Translations under genes and position numbers: made by a program | DNA from: Ruminococcaceae bacterium UBA4871 | GTDB taxonomy: Bacteria; Bacillota; Clostridia; Oscillospirales; Acutalibacteraceae | Direction: 5' to 3' | DNA length: 42,636 nt | NCBI GenBank assembly: GCA_002399445.1 | Contig: DHDR01000019.1 | Span: 271,481 to 314,116, forward strand | The notes under the pieces: model-generated | What the model was told of the DNA's origin: nothing | The model's input: the letters and a program-made list of their open reading frames with translations, nothing else | Databases searched by the model: none | Shown here: positions 32,259 through 40,706 of the stretch, one piece after another | Position numbering within the stretch: the stretch's first letter is position 1 | Layout of the letters: every line of letters begins with the position of its first letter

Positions 32259-33215
32259 ATGTACCTTGGAATCGACCTTGGCGGCACAAATATTGCCGCT
32301 GGAATTATTGACGAAAATTATAATATCATTGCACGCGTGAAAAATCACACAAAAGTTCCCTGCCCGGAAGCCGAACTGACCGAGCAGTTGGCAAATGCTG
32401 TCATTCAAGTATTAGGAAAGGCGGGCCTTTCTCTGCAGGATATGCCATGGATTGGTGTTGGTTCTCCCGGCAGCATAGACAACAAAGCAGGTGTAGTTGG
32501 ATTTGCCGGAAATCTCGGATTACATAACTATGCATTAGCAGACCAACTCAGCAAAAGACTGAATGGTAAAACGGTTTTTGTGGAAAATGATGCAAATGCA
32601 GCTGCTTTCGGTGAGTTTAAAGCGGGTGCGCTGCAAGGTGCAAATGATGGACTGGCCATCACCCTGGGAACTGGAATCGGCGGCGGCATTATCATTAATG
32701 GCAAAATTTACTCTGGCTGCAACGGCGCTGCAGGTGAGTTAGGTCACATCGTAATTGAAATGGGCGGACGGCCCTGTTCCTGCGGTCGTCACGGCTGCTG
32801 GGAAGCCTATGCCTCTGCATCTGGTCTAATTAAAACGACACAGGAAATCATGACAGAAAGTCCAGACAAAGATGCCCCTATCTGGAAATTGGCAGACGGA
32901 AATCTGAATAACGTAGATGGCCGCACCGCTTTTGATGCCATGCGTGCCGGTGATCCTCTTGGACAAAAAGCTGTTGACCAATTCATTTGCCATCTCGGCA
33001 CTGGCTTGGCCAATTGCATTAACATTTTTCAACCGGACATCATCTGCATTGGCGGCGGCATTTGCAATGAAAAAGAGAATCTTCTCCGCCCGCTGCGTGC
33101 CTATTTAAAAGACGAAGTATTCTTGGTCCCCGGCGGAAAGCAGCCCGAACTCCATGTGGCAGCACTTGGCAATGATGCAGGCATTATTGGTGCCGCACTG
33201 CTTGGAAACGCTTAA
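32259..33215 (+). CDS. glcK: ROK-family glucokinase
   Basis: Cytoplasmic kinase phosphorylating glucose, or a related sugar, with ATP. It has 318 residues. The ATP-binding motif GIDLGGTNIAAG is at ~4-15, and the catalytic region has VENDANAAAFGE. The signature GELGHIVIE with its His and the zinc-binding CSCGRHGCWE complete the ROK fold. There is no N-terminal DNA-binding domain, so it is a kinase rather than a repressor. ATG after AAAAAGGAGG. It is followed by galM after 29 bp. Confidence 0.92.
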   Translation: MYLGIDLGGTNIAAGIIDENYNIIARVKNHTKVPCPEAELTEQLANAVIQVLGKAGLSLQDMPWIGVGSPGSIDNKAGVVGFAGNLGLHNYALADQLSKRLNGKTVFVENDANAAAFGEFKAGALQGANDGLAITLGTGIGGGIIINGKIYSGCNGAAGELGHIVIEMGGRPCSCGRHGCWEAYASASGLIKTTQEIMTESPDKDAPIWKLADGNLNNVDGRTAFDAMRAGDPLGQKAVDQFICHLGTGLANCINIFQPDIICIGGGICNEKENLLRPLRAYLKDEVFLVPGGKQPELHVAALGNDAGIIGAALLGNA

Positions 33216-33244
33216 CAATAGAATTAGAAAGGTGTAACGAGAAA

Positions 33245-34303
33245 ATGAGCATTATTGAAAAAAAATTTGGGACTCTTCCAGATAACAGAGATATTTATGC
33301 TTACACCCTGAAAAATACGTCTGGGGCTTCTCTAGTTGTACTCCCGCTTGGGGCAAGAATTCAGTCTATTCAAATGCCTGACCGCACAGGAAAGTTTGGC
33401 GAGATGGTCCTTGGGCACAAAACACTTGCAGAATATACCCGAAGCGGTGACTTTCAGGGCGCGGTTGTTGGTCGATATGCAAACAGAATTGCAGGGGCCA
33501 GCTTTGAAATTGACGGAAACACCTATCCGCTGACGCCAAACGAAGGTCAGAATACGCTTCATGGAGGTTCCGCTGGATTTTCCGCCCATATCTGGAACTG
33601 CAAGTGCCGAAATAACGACGATGATGCTCCTTCTATTACCTTTGAATACAGAAGTGCCGATGGTGAAGAAGGTTTTCCCGGGAACTGTACGGTTACAGTC
33701 TCCTATTGCTTAACTACTGATAATGCCATTCTAATTGATTACAAAGCGGTTGCTGACAAACCAACCTTCCTAAATCTGACAAACCACAGTTTCTTTAATT
33801 TGACCGGCAACTGTCACCGGAATGTGCTTTCTACGGAACTCAAAATTAACGCCGATACCACGACAGAAGTTGACCGGGAGCTCCTCCCAACTGGAAAGCT
33901 TTTGCCTGTGGATGGTACTGCAGAAGACTTCCGCAAAGGCAAAACGATTGGACAGGATATGCAGCGCATGGAACATATGCTGCGTGCCTGTGGGGGATAT
34001 GACCATAACTTTGTGCTAAACGGAACTGGACGACGAAAAGCTGCGGAGGCTTATGACGCCTCCACTGGACGCCGCATGCTTGTTTTTACAGATCAGCCCG
34101 GTTTACAACTTTTTACCGCAAACAGTTTTTCACCAGATGACAAAAACCGTGACGGTTCTCCTATGAAACCACACACTGCATTCTGCCTAGAAACACAACA
34201 CTTTCCGGACTCGCCTCATCACAAAGACTTTCCATCCACTTTGCTTCGTCCAAACACAACCTTTCGCAGCAGCACAACCTATAAATTTGAAGTTGTAAAA
34301 TAA
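33245..34303 (+). CDS. galM: Aldose 1-epimerase
   Basis: Interconverts alpha and beta forms of aldoses, feeding the kinase next door. It has 352 residues, the normal length. Key regions are VVGRYANRIAGASFEIDG, NTLHGGSAGF with the substrate-binding His, FLNLTNHSFFNLTG with the catalytic His, and FCLETQHFPDSPHH with the catalytic Glu. ATG start 29 bp after glcK, indicating one operon. A bidirectional terminator follows. Confidence 0.93.
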   Translation: MSIIEKKFGTLPDNRDIYAYTLKNTSGASLVVLPLGARIQSIQMPDRTGKFGEMVLGHKTLAEYTRSGDFQGAVVGRYANRIAGASFEIDGNTYPLTPNEGQNTLHGGSAGFSAHIWNCKCRNNDDDAPSITFEYRSADGEEGFPGNCTVTVSYCLTTDNAILIDYKAVADKPTFLNLTNHSFFNLTGNCHRNVLSTELKINADTTTEVDRELLPTGKLLPVDGTAEDFRKGKTIGQDMQRMEHMLRACGGYDHNFVLNGTGRRKAAEAYDASTGRRMLVFTDQPGLQLFTANSFSPDDKNRDGSPMKPHTAFCLETQHFPDSPHHKDFPSTLLRPNTTFRSSTTYKFEVVK

Positions 34304-34318
34304 GGCCGTCATAAATTC

Positions 34319-34365
34319 AAAAAGATTCCGGCTTCCACACGAAAGGTGGAGACCGGAATCTTTTT
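34319..34365. terminator. Bidirectional terminator between galM and secF
   Basis: A 13-bp stem, AAAAAGATTCCGG (34319-34331) with CCGGAATCTTTTT (34353-34365), plus an inner 5-bp stem, gives T-runs on both strands. It serves the convergent galM and secF. Confidence 0.9.
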
Positions 34366-34396
34366 AGGTTAGGAACGGGAAATTATCCAATTGAAA

Positions 34397-35374
34397 TTAA
34401 ATCTCAGCAGATGCTGCCGCCTTTTTACTTCTGCCTTCTTTATTTTTCTTATCTTTATGCTCATTCCAGCCAACATACAGCGGACCGGCAATGCATACAG
34501 AAGAATAGCAGCCGGAAACGACACCAACCATCATAGGTACAGCCAACGTAATGACACTTGTAAGCTGGAAGTAGACAGAAGTCACAATCAAACATGCAAG
34601 CACCATTACTACACACAGCACCGTAAAAATGGATCGGGTGAGTGTCTGATTAATGCTGCGGTCAACCAATTCCCCAGCCGGTGTTTTAGCCGGCATCTCA
34701 TTCCGGTTTTCACGGATACGGTCATAGACAACAATCGTATCATTGAGTGAATAGCCCAAAATCATTAGGACAACGGCAATAAAGTTACTATTGATGGGGA
34801 ATCGACAGATGATAAAAGTGAAATACACCATAATGATATCATGAATCAAAGCAATAATTGCCGTCACACCGGCAACCATGCCGCCAATCTTTCGAAAGCG
34901 CATCGCAATATATAAAATCAGCAGCACCACCGTAATGGCAACAGCGACCAAACATTTCGTAAAGAAGCGCTGACCCATTGATGGATTGATGGAGTTTGAC
35001 TCAACTAGTGAAAATTTGCAGTTTGCAAATTTAGCTTCTAGATTTTTTGCCAATTTCTGCTGCATATCAACAGAAATTGCTTTAGAACCGGCCAGCTCAA
35101 TCGTGATATTGTTAGCAGAACTTTTAACATCTTTGCTAAGCAATACAGACGATTCGGACTGGACAGTATCTTTCACCACTTTTTCTACATCTGACTGATT
35201 GACAGTGCCGGAACCGCCTGTATAAGAATATTTAATCTGCGTGCCGCCGCGGAATTCAATATCCAGCTTTGCACCAAAAATAATATTACAAATCAGACCA
35301 ATAATCATAATGCCAATGGAGATGCAATAATAAATCTTTCTGTTTTTGCTGAAATGAATATTAAACTGCTTCAT
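34397..35374 (-). CDS. secF: Protein translocase subunit SecF
   Basis: Partner of SecD in proton-driven protein export. It has 325 residues with six membrane segments. The family region GGTQIKYSY is after the first helix, and the helical part has RFRKIGGMVAGVTAIIALIH and the D-x-x-x-V-V-Y-D-R-I-R-E-N segment (YSLNDTIVVYDRIREN). The start ATG at 35374 was chosen for GGAGGTGC seven bases upstream; it overlaps secD by 14 bp. Confidence 0.96.
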   Translation of the reverse strand: MKQFNIHFSKNRKIYYCISIGIMIIGLICNIIFGAKLDIEFRGGTQIKYSYTGGSGTVNQSDVEKVVKDTVQSESSVLLSKDVKSSANNITIELAGSKAISVDMQQKLAKNLEAKFANCKFSLVESNSINPSMGQRFFTKCLVAVAITVVLLILYIAMRFRKIGGMVAGVTAIIALIHDIIMVYFTFIICRFPINSNFIAVVLMILGYSLNDTIVVYDRIRENRNEMPAKTPAGELVDRSINQTLTRSIFTVLCVVMVLACLIVTSVYFQLTSVITLAVPMMVGVVSGCYSSVCIAGPLYVGWNEHKDKKNKEGRSKKAAASAEI

Positions 35375-36806
35375 GTACTGCACCTCCGTAAAGCCATTTT
35401 TTGCGCAGAGGTTTGAAAGCGGAAAGTGAGCGTGTCATCACTCGGCTTGTAAAGATGCCGAAAATGAAGTTGCCGATGTTGCCAATCAATAACGTATAAC
35501 CGAACGAATAAATGGAGCCGGTCGTGCTGGCGCCAAAAATTCCAGACAAAATATTTGTGGGACCGAAAACCAGCATCAAAATGACAGCAACTAAAATTGT
35601 GGTAATATTGCCATCAAAGATTGCCCAAAAGCTGTTTGCATCTCCAGCTTTAATGGCAGCATCTATTGTTTTTCCAGCATAAATTTCCTCTTTGATTCTG
35701 GTATCCGTAATAATATTGGCATCCACGCCCATTCCAATGGAAAGGATAATACCGGCAATGCCCGGTAATGTCATCGTAAAGCTCTTCATAAATGGGAAGA
35801 AACCGGAAACTGCCGCAAAGCAAAGTGCAAGCTGGCCGCACAAGGAAATAACAGCCACAAAGCCCGGCAGGCGGAAAACAAGGACCATAAAAATGCACAC
35901 CAGAATAAATCCGGCTATTCCCGCAACTGCCATTGCCTGCAGCGACGAAGTCCCCAGAGTCGGGTTGATACTGCTGAAGCTGGTAGTTGTCAGTTTAAAG
36001 GGCAATGCACCGGAATTAATCTGATTGGCCAGTTTCGTTGCTGTTTCGGAAGTAAAGTTACCGCTGATTTCCGCCTTACCACCCGTAATGCCCGTCGCGC
36101 CGAACTTGTCTTTATCAACCGTTGCCGAGGAAATCATTGTGTCAGCCATCCAAATGGAGAGTGTGCTGTTTTCATTTGCAACTTTCTTAGTAGCATTTGC
36201 AAATTTGTTTGCGCCGTCACCGGTCAGTTCCAATTCCACCACATACTGAGTAGCACCGGTGGACTGATCCTGTGTCACGGAAGCACGGGCAGACTTGACA
36301 TCGCTTCCTTTGAGGAAAATATGACTTGCAGTCGTACCTTTCGGCGTTGTGTAAATCGCCTGCCCATCACTTCCAGTTGTCGTATTGGTATACTCACTCC
36401 CCTCACGGAAAGTCAAAACGGACGTCGCGGAGAGTTCCTTAATAGCTGTTTCAGGGTTAAAATCAGTCTCGCCGCTCTGCCACGGGAATCGGGTGATAAT
36501 ACGGTTCTGGCCGTAATCTGCGTAAAGTTCATAATCCGTAATGTTATTCTGCACCATACGCGTTTCAATTACTGATTTTGCAGCGTCCAACTGATTCTTG
36601 GTCACTTTTGCCCCATTGGATTCCGGAGCAAAAGTTGCTTCTACACCACCTTTAATATCAATACCCCACCTGATATCCCCGACACCTTTCACATAGGTTG
36701 TCTTGGTATCGCCTTTGTAGGAATAAACGCCCGAAATGGAAACGAACGCAAAGGCCAAGATGAGGATTGCCACGATGAAAAAGATGGGTTTTCGTGCTCG
36801 CTTCAT
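35361..36806 (-). CDS. secD: Protein translocase subunit SecD
   Basis: Larger SecDF subunit, 481 residues. The first membrane segment (~8-28) is followed by the P1 region with GIDIKGGVEATF, then a large extracytoplasmic part and five more helices. The signature VAIIL-type block appears here as GIAGIILSIGMGVDANIITD, containing the proton-relay Asp. The ATG at 36806 has TTGGAGGAC upstream; a TTG five codons earlier overlaps that site. The promoter is close to consensus. Confidence 0.96.
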   Translation of the reverse strand: MKRARKPIFFIVAILILAFAFVSISGVYSYKGDTKTTYVKGVGDIRWGIDIKGGVEATFAPESNGAKVTKNQLDAAKSVIETRMVQNNITDYELYADYGQNRIITRFPWQSGETDFNPETAIKELSATSVLTFREGSEYTNTTTGSDGQAIYTTPKGTTASHIFLKGSDVKSARASVTQDQSTGATQYVVELELTGDGANKFANATKKVANENSTLSIWMADTMISSATVDKDKFGATGITGGKAEISGNFTSETATKLANQINSGALPFKLTTTSFSSINPTLGTSSLQAMAVAGIAGFILVCIFMVLVFRLPGFVAVISLCGQLALCFAAVSGFFPFMKSFTMTLPGIAGIILSIGMGVDANIITDTRIKEEIYAGKTIDAAIKAGDANSFWAIFDGNITTILVAVILMLVFGPTNILSGIFGASTTGSIYSFGYTLLIGNIGNFIFGIFTSRVMTRSLSAFKPLRKKWLYGGAVHEAV

Positions 36807-36872
36807 GCGCAAGTCCTCCAATGCGATTTGTTATCCGTGAAAGCATGCAGTTTCGCGGACGTAACTCAGACT

Positions 36873-36901
36873 ATTATAGTTTTTTTGCCCATGAAAGTCA
36901 A
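36873..36901 (-). promoter_or_regulatory. Promoter of secDF
   Basis: On the minus strand TTGACT (36896-36901) and TATAAT (36873-36878) are 17 bp apart, a strong vegetative promoter 67 bp before secD. Confidence 0.8.
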
Positions 36902-36925
36902 TCACTTCAAATTGAATCCCCCATA

Positions 36926-36963
36926 AAATAACAGACCGCCAAATGGTGGCGGCCTGTTATTTC
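36926..36963 (-). terminator. Terminator after the aminotransferase gene
   Basis: A long stem pairs AAATAACAG and ACCGCCA with TGGCGGC and CTGTTATTT, with one mismatch and a short loop. It lies about 20 bp after the aminotransferase stop and before the secDF promoter. Confidence 0.8.
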
Positions 36964-36984
36964 AAAAAATGACATGAAGAATTT

Positions 36985-38265
36985 TCACTTTGTTTCAAGC
37001 AACTTTTCACATGCTGCGATTTGTGCGCACAAACTGAGTAATTCGGCTGCAGTCTTTACTTCTTCCTTTGGCGGATAAGTCGGTGCCACACGGATATTGC
37101 GGTCATTCGGGTCCTTTTTATATGGATAAGTAGAACCGGCGCCGGTAAGAGTAACGCCAGCTTCTTTGCAAAGAGCTACCGTGCGCTTTGCACAGCCATC
37201 CAGGACATTAAAACTGATAAAGTAACCCCCGTTTGGTTCCGTCCAATTTGCAATACCCTTTCCGCCTAGTTCTCTGCGGAATGTTTGCTCCACAATTTCA
37301 AATTTTGGCTGAATCAGTGCGCGGTGACGCTGCATCTGTGCATGTACCCCATCAATATCTTTTAAGAAAGCCAGATGACGCAGTTGATTCAGTTTATCCG
37401 GCCCAATTGTCTGATACTTAAAGTGCTCACGGAAAACAGCCAAATTCCGGTCACTGGCCCCCATTGCTGCAACGCCGGCACCTGGGAAGGTAATTTTGCT
37501 GGTCGAGGCAAAGAAAATCGGCAGATCGATATTTCCGGTTTTTCTGCATTCCTCCCACAAATTCAGCAATGCATCCGGCGTATCTGTCAAATCATGTACA
37601 CAGTAGGCATTATCCCAGAAAATCCGAAAATCTGGCGCCGCAGGTTTCAGAGCTGCAAAGCGGCGGACCGTTTCATCTGAATATGTAATACCAGTTGGAT
37701 TGGAGTATTTGGGAACACACCAAATTCCTTTTATGGATGGATCGGTACTCACCAGCTTTTCTACCGCATCCATATCCGGTCCTGTTTTGAGCATGGGGAT
37801 AGTAATCAGCTCAAAGCCAAAATGCTCCGTTATGGCAAAATGACGGTCATATCCCGGCGATGGACAAAGGAACTTTAAATGCCCCTGCCGACACCACGGT
37901 TCACATCCCGCCAAACCATGTGTCATACAACAGGAAACTGTATCAAACATCATGTTCAGGCTGGAATTTCCTCCGACAATCACGTTGTCGGCATTTAAGC
38001 CCATCAGTTCTCCAAAAAGTTTCCGCATTTCCGGCAACCCATCTGGCATTCCATAATTTCGGCAGTCTATTCCGTTAGATGCCTGCATATTGGACTTGGA
38101 ATTTAGCGCATCCAGCATTTTCATAGAAAGATTCAACTGATCTGTTGCTGGTTTCCCTCTAGCCATATTCAGCTGAAGGCCCTCTGCCTTATAGTCTTCA
38201 AACTTTTTCATCAGCTGTACCTTGAGATTTGTCAATTCAGTTTTGGACATTTTCTGAAATTCCAC
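36985..38265 (-). CDS. Aspartate aminotransferase, class Ic type
   Basis: PLP-dependent transaminase exchanging aspartate and 2-oxoglutarate. It has 426 residues. The opening LNMARGKPATDQLNLSMKML is typical of the Ic subgroup (PF12897). NYGMPDGLPEMRKLFGELMG, VGGNSSLNMM and IWCVPKYSNPTGITYSDETV form the cofactor region, with the PLP lysine in STSKITFPGAG. The start is GTG at 38265 with AAGGAGATG ten bases upstream. It has its own promoter and terminator, so it is monocistronic. Confidence 0.92.
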   Translation of the reverse strand: MEFQKMSKTELTNLKVQLMKKFEDYKAEGLQLNMARGKPATDQLNLSMKMLDALNSKSNMQASNGIDCRNYGMPDGLPEMRKLFGELMGLNADNVIVGGNSSLNMMFDTVSCCMTHGLAGCEPWCRQGHLKFLCPSPGYDRHFAITEHFGFELITIPMLKTGPDMDAVEKLVSTDPSIKGIWCVPKYSNPTGITYSDETVRRFAALKPAAPDFRIFWDNAYCVHDLTDTPDALLNLWEECRKTGNIDLPIFFASTSKITFPGAGVAAMGASDRNLAVFREHFKYQTIGPDKLNQLRHLAFLKDIDGVHAQMQRHRALIQPKFEIVEQTFRRELGGKGIANWTEPNGGYFISFNVLDGCAKRTVALCKEAGVTLTGAGSTYPYKKDPNDRNIRVAPTYPPKEEVKTAAELLSLCAQIAACEKLLETK

Positions 38266-38326
38266 TCAATATGCATCTCCTTGCTTCTCATTCTTTCAAA
38301 CCATTTCTTTCTTACGCCAATTTTAT

Positions 38327-38355
38327 ATTGTATATGATAAACGGCAAAAATGCAA
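38327..38355 (-). promoter_or_regulatory. Promoter of the aminotransferase gene
   Basis: On the minus strand TTGCAT (38350-38355) and TACAAT (38327-38332) are 17 bp apart and 62 bp before the start. Confidence 0.65.
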
Positions 38356-38482
38356 GTTAAAAGCAAAAGTCCTGCATATCAGCAAATAATTCATAACAAC
38401 TTCCCCTTGTTTTGGGTAAAAGCGTCATGCCTTATTGCATAACAGCAAGATCTGCCGTTCGCAGCAATTCCCACTTTCCGTA

Positions 38483-39877
38483 TTAAAATTCTGCGTTGCC
38501 AGTCGTACGTGGGAAAGGCAGGACATCACGAATATTTTTAATTCCTGTAAGGTACATGACGAAACGTTCAAAGCCCAGACCAAATCCACCGTGCTTTGCG
38601 CTGCCATAGCGGCGCAGGTCCAAATACCACCAGTAATCCTCTACCTTCATGCCAAGTTGCTTCATCTTTTCCTCCAACACATTCAAACGTTCTTCGCGTT
38701 GGCTGCCGCCAATGATTTCGCCAATACCAGGCACCAGCAAATCAACCGCCGAAACAGTTTTCCCATCCTCATTTTCCCGCATATAAAAAGCTTTGATTTT
38801 TGTCGGGTAATCTGTAACAAAGACTGGGCACTGATAAACCTGTTCTGTCAAAAATTTCTCATGCTCTGTCTGCAGATCCATTCCCCATTCAACTGGATAC
38901 TTAAACTGATGATTGTGCTGCTTTAAAATCTTAATGGCCTGCGTGTAAGGAATACGTGCAAAATCATGATCCAGCACATTTTGCAAACGGTTCAGCAAAC
39001 CCTTATCCACATACTGATTACAAAAAGCAAGATCCTGCGGGCAGGTATCCATGACATAACGAATCACATACTTCATCATTGCTTCTGCAAGTTCCATGAC
39101 ATCTTCCAGATCAGCAAAGGCAATTTCAGGTTCAACCATCCAAAACTCTGCGGCATGGCGCTGCGTATTGGATTCCTCGGCTCGAAAAGTGGGACCAAAC
39201 GTGTAGACCTGACCAAATGCCATTGCCATACATTCGGCTTCCAGTTGACCCGAAACCGTAAGAGCAGTTGGTTTCTGAAAAAAGTCCTTGCTAAAATCGA
39301 TACTTCCATCTTCATTTTTCGGCGGGTCAGCAGGATTCAGTGTTGTGACCCGAAACATTTCGCCGGCACCTTCACAATCACTCGCCGTAATCAGCGGTGT
39401 GTTGGCATAAATAAATCCACGTTCCTGAAAAAATTTGTGAATCCCATATGCAGCTGAGGAACGCACACGAAATGCTGCTGAAAACAGATTTGTGCGCGGA
39501 CGGAGATGGGCAATGCTGCGCAGGTATTCCACGCTGTGGTGCTTTTTCTGCAGCGGATAGTCCGATGTGGAAGCGCCCTCCAAACGAATCTCATCCGCAT
39601 GTAGTTCAAAAGGCTGCTTAGCTTGAGGGGTAAGTAAAAGTTTCCCTTGCACGCAAATTGCTGCACCAACATGATAACCTGCTACCTCTGCAAAATTTCT
39701 TACTGTTTCCGCCTCAAAAACGATTTGCAGCCCTTTAAAACAGCTGCCATCATTTAAATCAATGAATCCAAGTGTTTTACTGTCCCGAACTGACCGTACC
39801 CATCCACAAACAGGGATCCTTTTACCGCTGAAATTTTTGCTATTGCGGTAAATATCTGCAATTTTGACTCGCTCCAA
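38483..39877 (-). CDS. asnS: Asparaginyl-tRNA synthetase
   Basis: Class II aminoacyl-tRNA synthetase charging tRNA-Asn. It has 464 residues. The N-terminal OB-fold has VCGWVRSVRDSKTLGFIDLN for anticodon binding. The catalytic part has YANTPLITASDCEGAGEMFR, AEFWMVEPEIAFADLEDVME and the motif 3 region GFGLGFERFVMYLTGIKNIR ending in FPRTTGNAEF. The start is TTG at 39877 after AGGAGGGGG. No T-box leader is visible in the ~230 bp upstream. The intergenic part beyond is AT-rich, then the tRNA-Ser promoter on the other strand. Confidence 0.96.
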   Translation of the reverse strand: MERVKIADIYRNSKNFSGKRIPVCGWVRSVRDSKTLGFIDLNDGSCFKGLQIVFEAETVRNFAEVAGYHVGAAICVQGKLLLTPQAKQPFELHADEIRLEGASTSDYPLQKKHHSVEYLRSIAHLRPRTNLFSAAFRVRSSAAYGIHKFFQERGFIYANTPLITASDCEGAGEMFRVTTLNPADPPKNEDGSIDFSKDFFQKPTALTVSGQLEAECMAMAFGQVYTFGPTFRAEESNTQRHAAEFWMVEPEIAFADLEDVMELAEAMMKYVIRYVMDTCPQDLAFCNQYVDKGLLNRLQNVLDHDFARIPYTQAIKILKQHNHQFKYPVEWGMDLQTEHEKFLTEQVYQCPVFVTDYPTKIKAFYMRENEDGKTVSAVDLLVPGIGEIIGGSQREERLNVLEEKMKQLGMKVEDYWWYLDLRRYGSAKHGGFGLGFERFVMYLTGIKNIRDVLPFPRTTGNAEF

Positions 39878-40042
39878 ACTATTGTCCCCCTCCTAGTACC
39901 AATCAGGATGTATTTAACTATTTATTTTATTCAGTACTATTATGTACAAAATATTTCTTATAAAATAAGTTTAGCGCAAGAATGCTTTAGAAGCAAGAAA
40001 ATTCCCTTAAAAAAGGGAAATATCATTTATCCGAAAAAAAAC

Positions 40043-40070
40043 TTGCATTTATTAAAAATTATGCTATAAT
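40043..40070 (+). promoter_or_regulatory. Promoter of tRNA-Ser
   Basis: TTGCAT (40043-40048) and TATAAT (40065-40070) with 16 bp spacing lie 41 bp before the mature tRNA 5' end. Confidence 0.75.
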
Positions 40071-40111
40071 AAATAAGTCGCTGATAAATAAGCACTTATA
40101 TATTACCATTT

Positions 40112-40200
40112 GGAGAGGTATTCTAATTGGTAAGGAGCCACATTGGAAATGTGGTGTGCCTGCAAAGGCATTGTGCGTTCGAGTCGCATCCTCTCCGCCA
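40112..40200 (+). tRNA. tRNA-Ser (GGA)
   Basis: The acceptor stem GGAGAGG pairs perfectly with CCTCTCC. The anticodon loop TTGGAAA (stem CCACA/TGTGG) gives anticodon GGA for UCC and UCU. A long variable arm (TGCC-TGCAAA-GGCA) marks a class II tRNA-Ser, and the T-loop is TTCGAGT. The CCA end is encoded. It is a single gene with its own promoter and terminator. Confidence 0.97.
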
Positions 40201-40207
40201 TTCATGC

Positions 40208-40260
40208 CCACAAGTGATATTCTGTTCATGTCGAATGGAGTATTGCTTGTGGATTTTTTT
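40208..40260 (+). terminator. Terminator of tRNA-Ser
   Basis: CCACAAG (40208-40214) pairs with CTTGTGG (40246-40252), and the stem extends several G-T and A-T pairs further inward. It is followed by ATTTTTTT. Confidence 0.85.
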
Positions 40261-40311
40261 GTAGAAAAAAGATAGTGGAATTTTTTACTCTTTAAACAAC
40301 ACTTACAACAA

Positions 40312-40355
40312 AAAATACCGTCTAGGAAAATAATTCTTGACGGTATTTTGTTTTG
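40312..40355. terminator. Additional terminator-like hairpin
   Basis: An 11-bp stem AAAATACCGTC (40312-40322) with GACGGTATTTT (40339-40349) is flanked by A- and T-rich runs. No gene on either strand ends just before it, so it may be the remains of a lost gene. A perfect 7-bp palindromic hairpin (GGTTGAA/TTCAACC, 40383-40398) follows. Confidence 0.6.
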
Positions 40356-40442
40356 AATGAATTTCAAATTTCAAGCAGCTACGGTTGAATTTTCAACCAT
40401 AAATAATTCCAGTCCAAACACAAACAAAGGAAGAGCAACTAA

Positions 40443-40523
40443 ATGGCAGATAATCAATATGTTGATTTAAAATTTTCACCAGATTCACGCAAATTTTTCA
40501 GCCATTTGGTCAGAGTACTGTAA
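40443..40523 (+). other. Short ORF with good ribosome site, probable truncated gene
   Basis: ATG at 40443 follows AAAGGAAG with nine bases between and encodes 26 residues opening MADNQYVDLKFSPDS. It runs into the sequence that, on the other strand, is the transposase remnant. It may be the 5' end of a gene cut by the insertion or deletion. No family is recognised. Confidence 0.3.
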
Positions 40524-40605
40524 CCTACACTGAGATTTTCTGCACAGCCTCGGATTCCCAATTCCTTGTGATCCTGACAATATCCGCAAAATCAGCGGCC
40601 AAGGA
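40454..40605 (-). pseudogene. Decayed IS3-type transposase OrfA fragment
   Basis: On the minus strand one frame reads LAADFADIV and, after a one-base shift, DHKELGIRGCAENL then SVGYSTLTKWLKNLRESGE, ending at a TGA at 40454-40456. This has the helix-turn-helix layout of IS3/Transposase_8 OrfA proteins. The start and the second reading frame are missing. It directly abuts the terminal CRISPR repeat. Confidence 0.5.
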
Positions 40606-40706
40606 ATTTCAATCCACGCACCTCGTTTGAGGTGCGACTTCATTTCTAATAGCTTCTTTTTTCGATTGGGCATATTTCAATCCACACACCTCGTGTGAGG
40701 TGCGAC
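40606..40706 (-). CRISPR. Type I-C CRISPR array, two repeats and one spacer
   Basis: Repeats of 33 bases lie at 40674-40706 (leader side) and 40606-40638. On the minus strand they start GTCGCACCTCA and end GTGGATTGAAAT, the type I-C form with an 8-bp hairpin (CGCACCTC/GAGGTGCG). They differ at two positions (12 and 21); the terminal copy has the loop AAAC and a perfect stem. The single spacer (40639-40673) is 35 bases. Orientation follows cas4-cas1-cas2-leader-array on the minus strand. Confidence 0.93.

Noticed and set aside
39878..40042. T-box leader for asnS
   Set aside because: No T-box sequence or tRNA-binding stem was seen in the upstream region; a simple promoter is more likely, though none was clear.
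40059..40367. Minus-strand ORF of 102 codons
   Set aside because: It runs straight across the tRNA-Ser gene and its promoter, a well-known false annotation.
40485..40673. Minus-strand ORF of 62 codons through the array
   Set aside because: It begins in the spacer and is mostly CRISPR repeat and IS remnant; no ribosome site.
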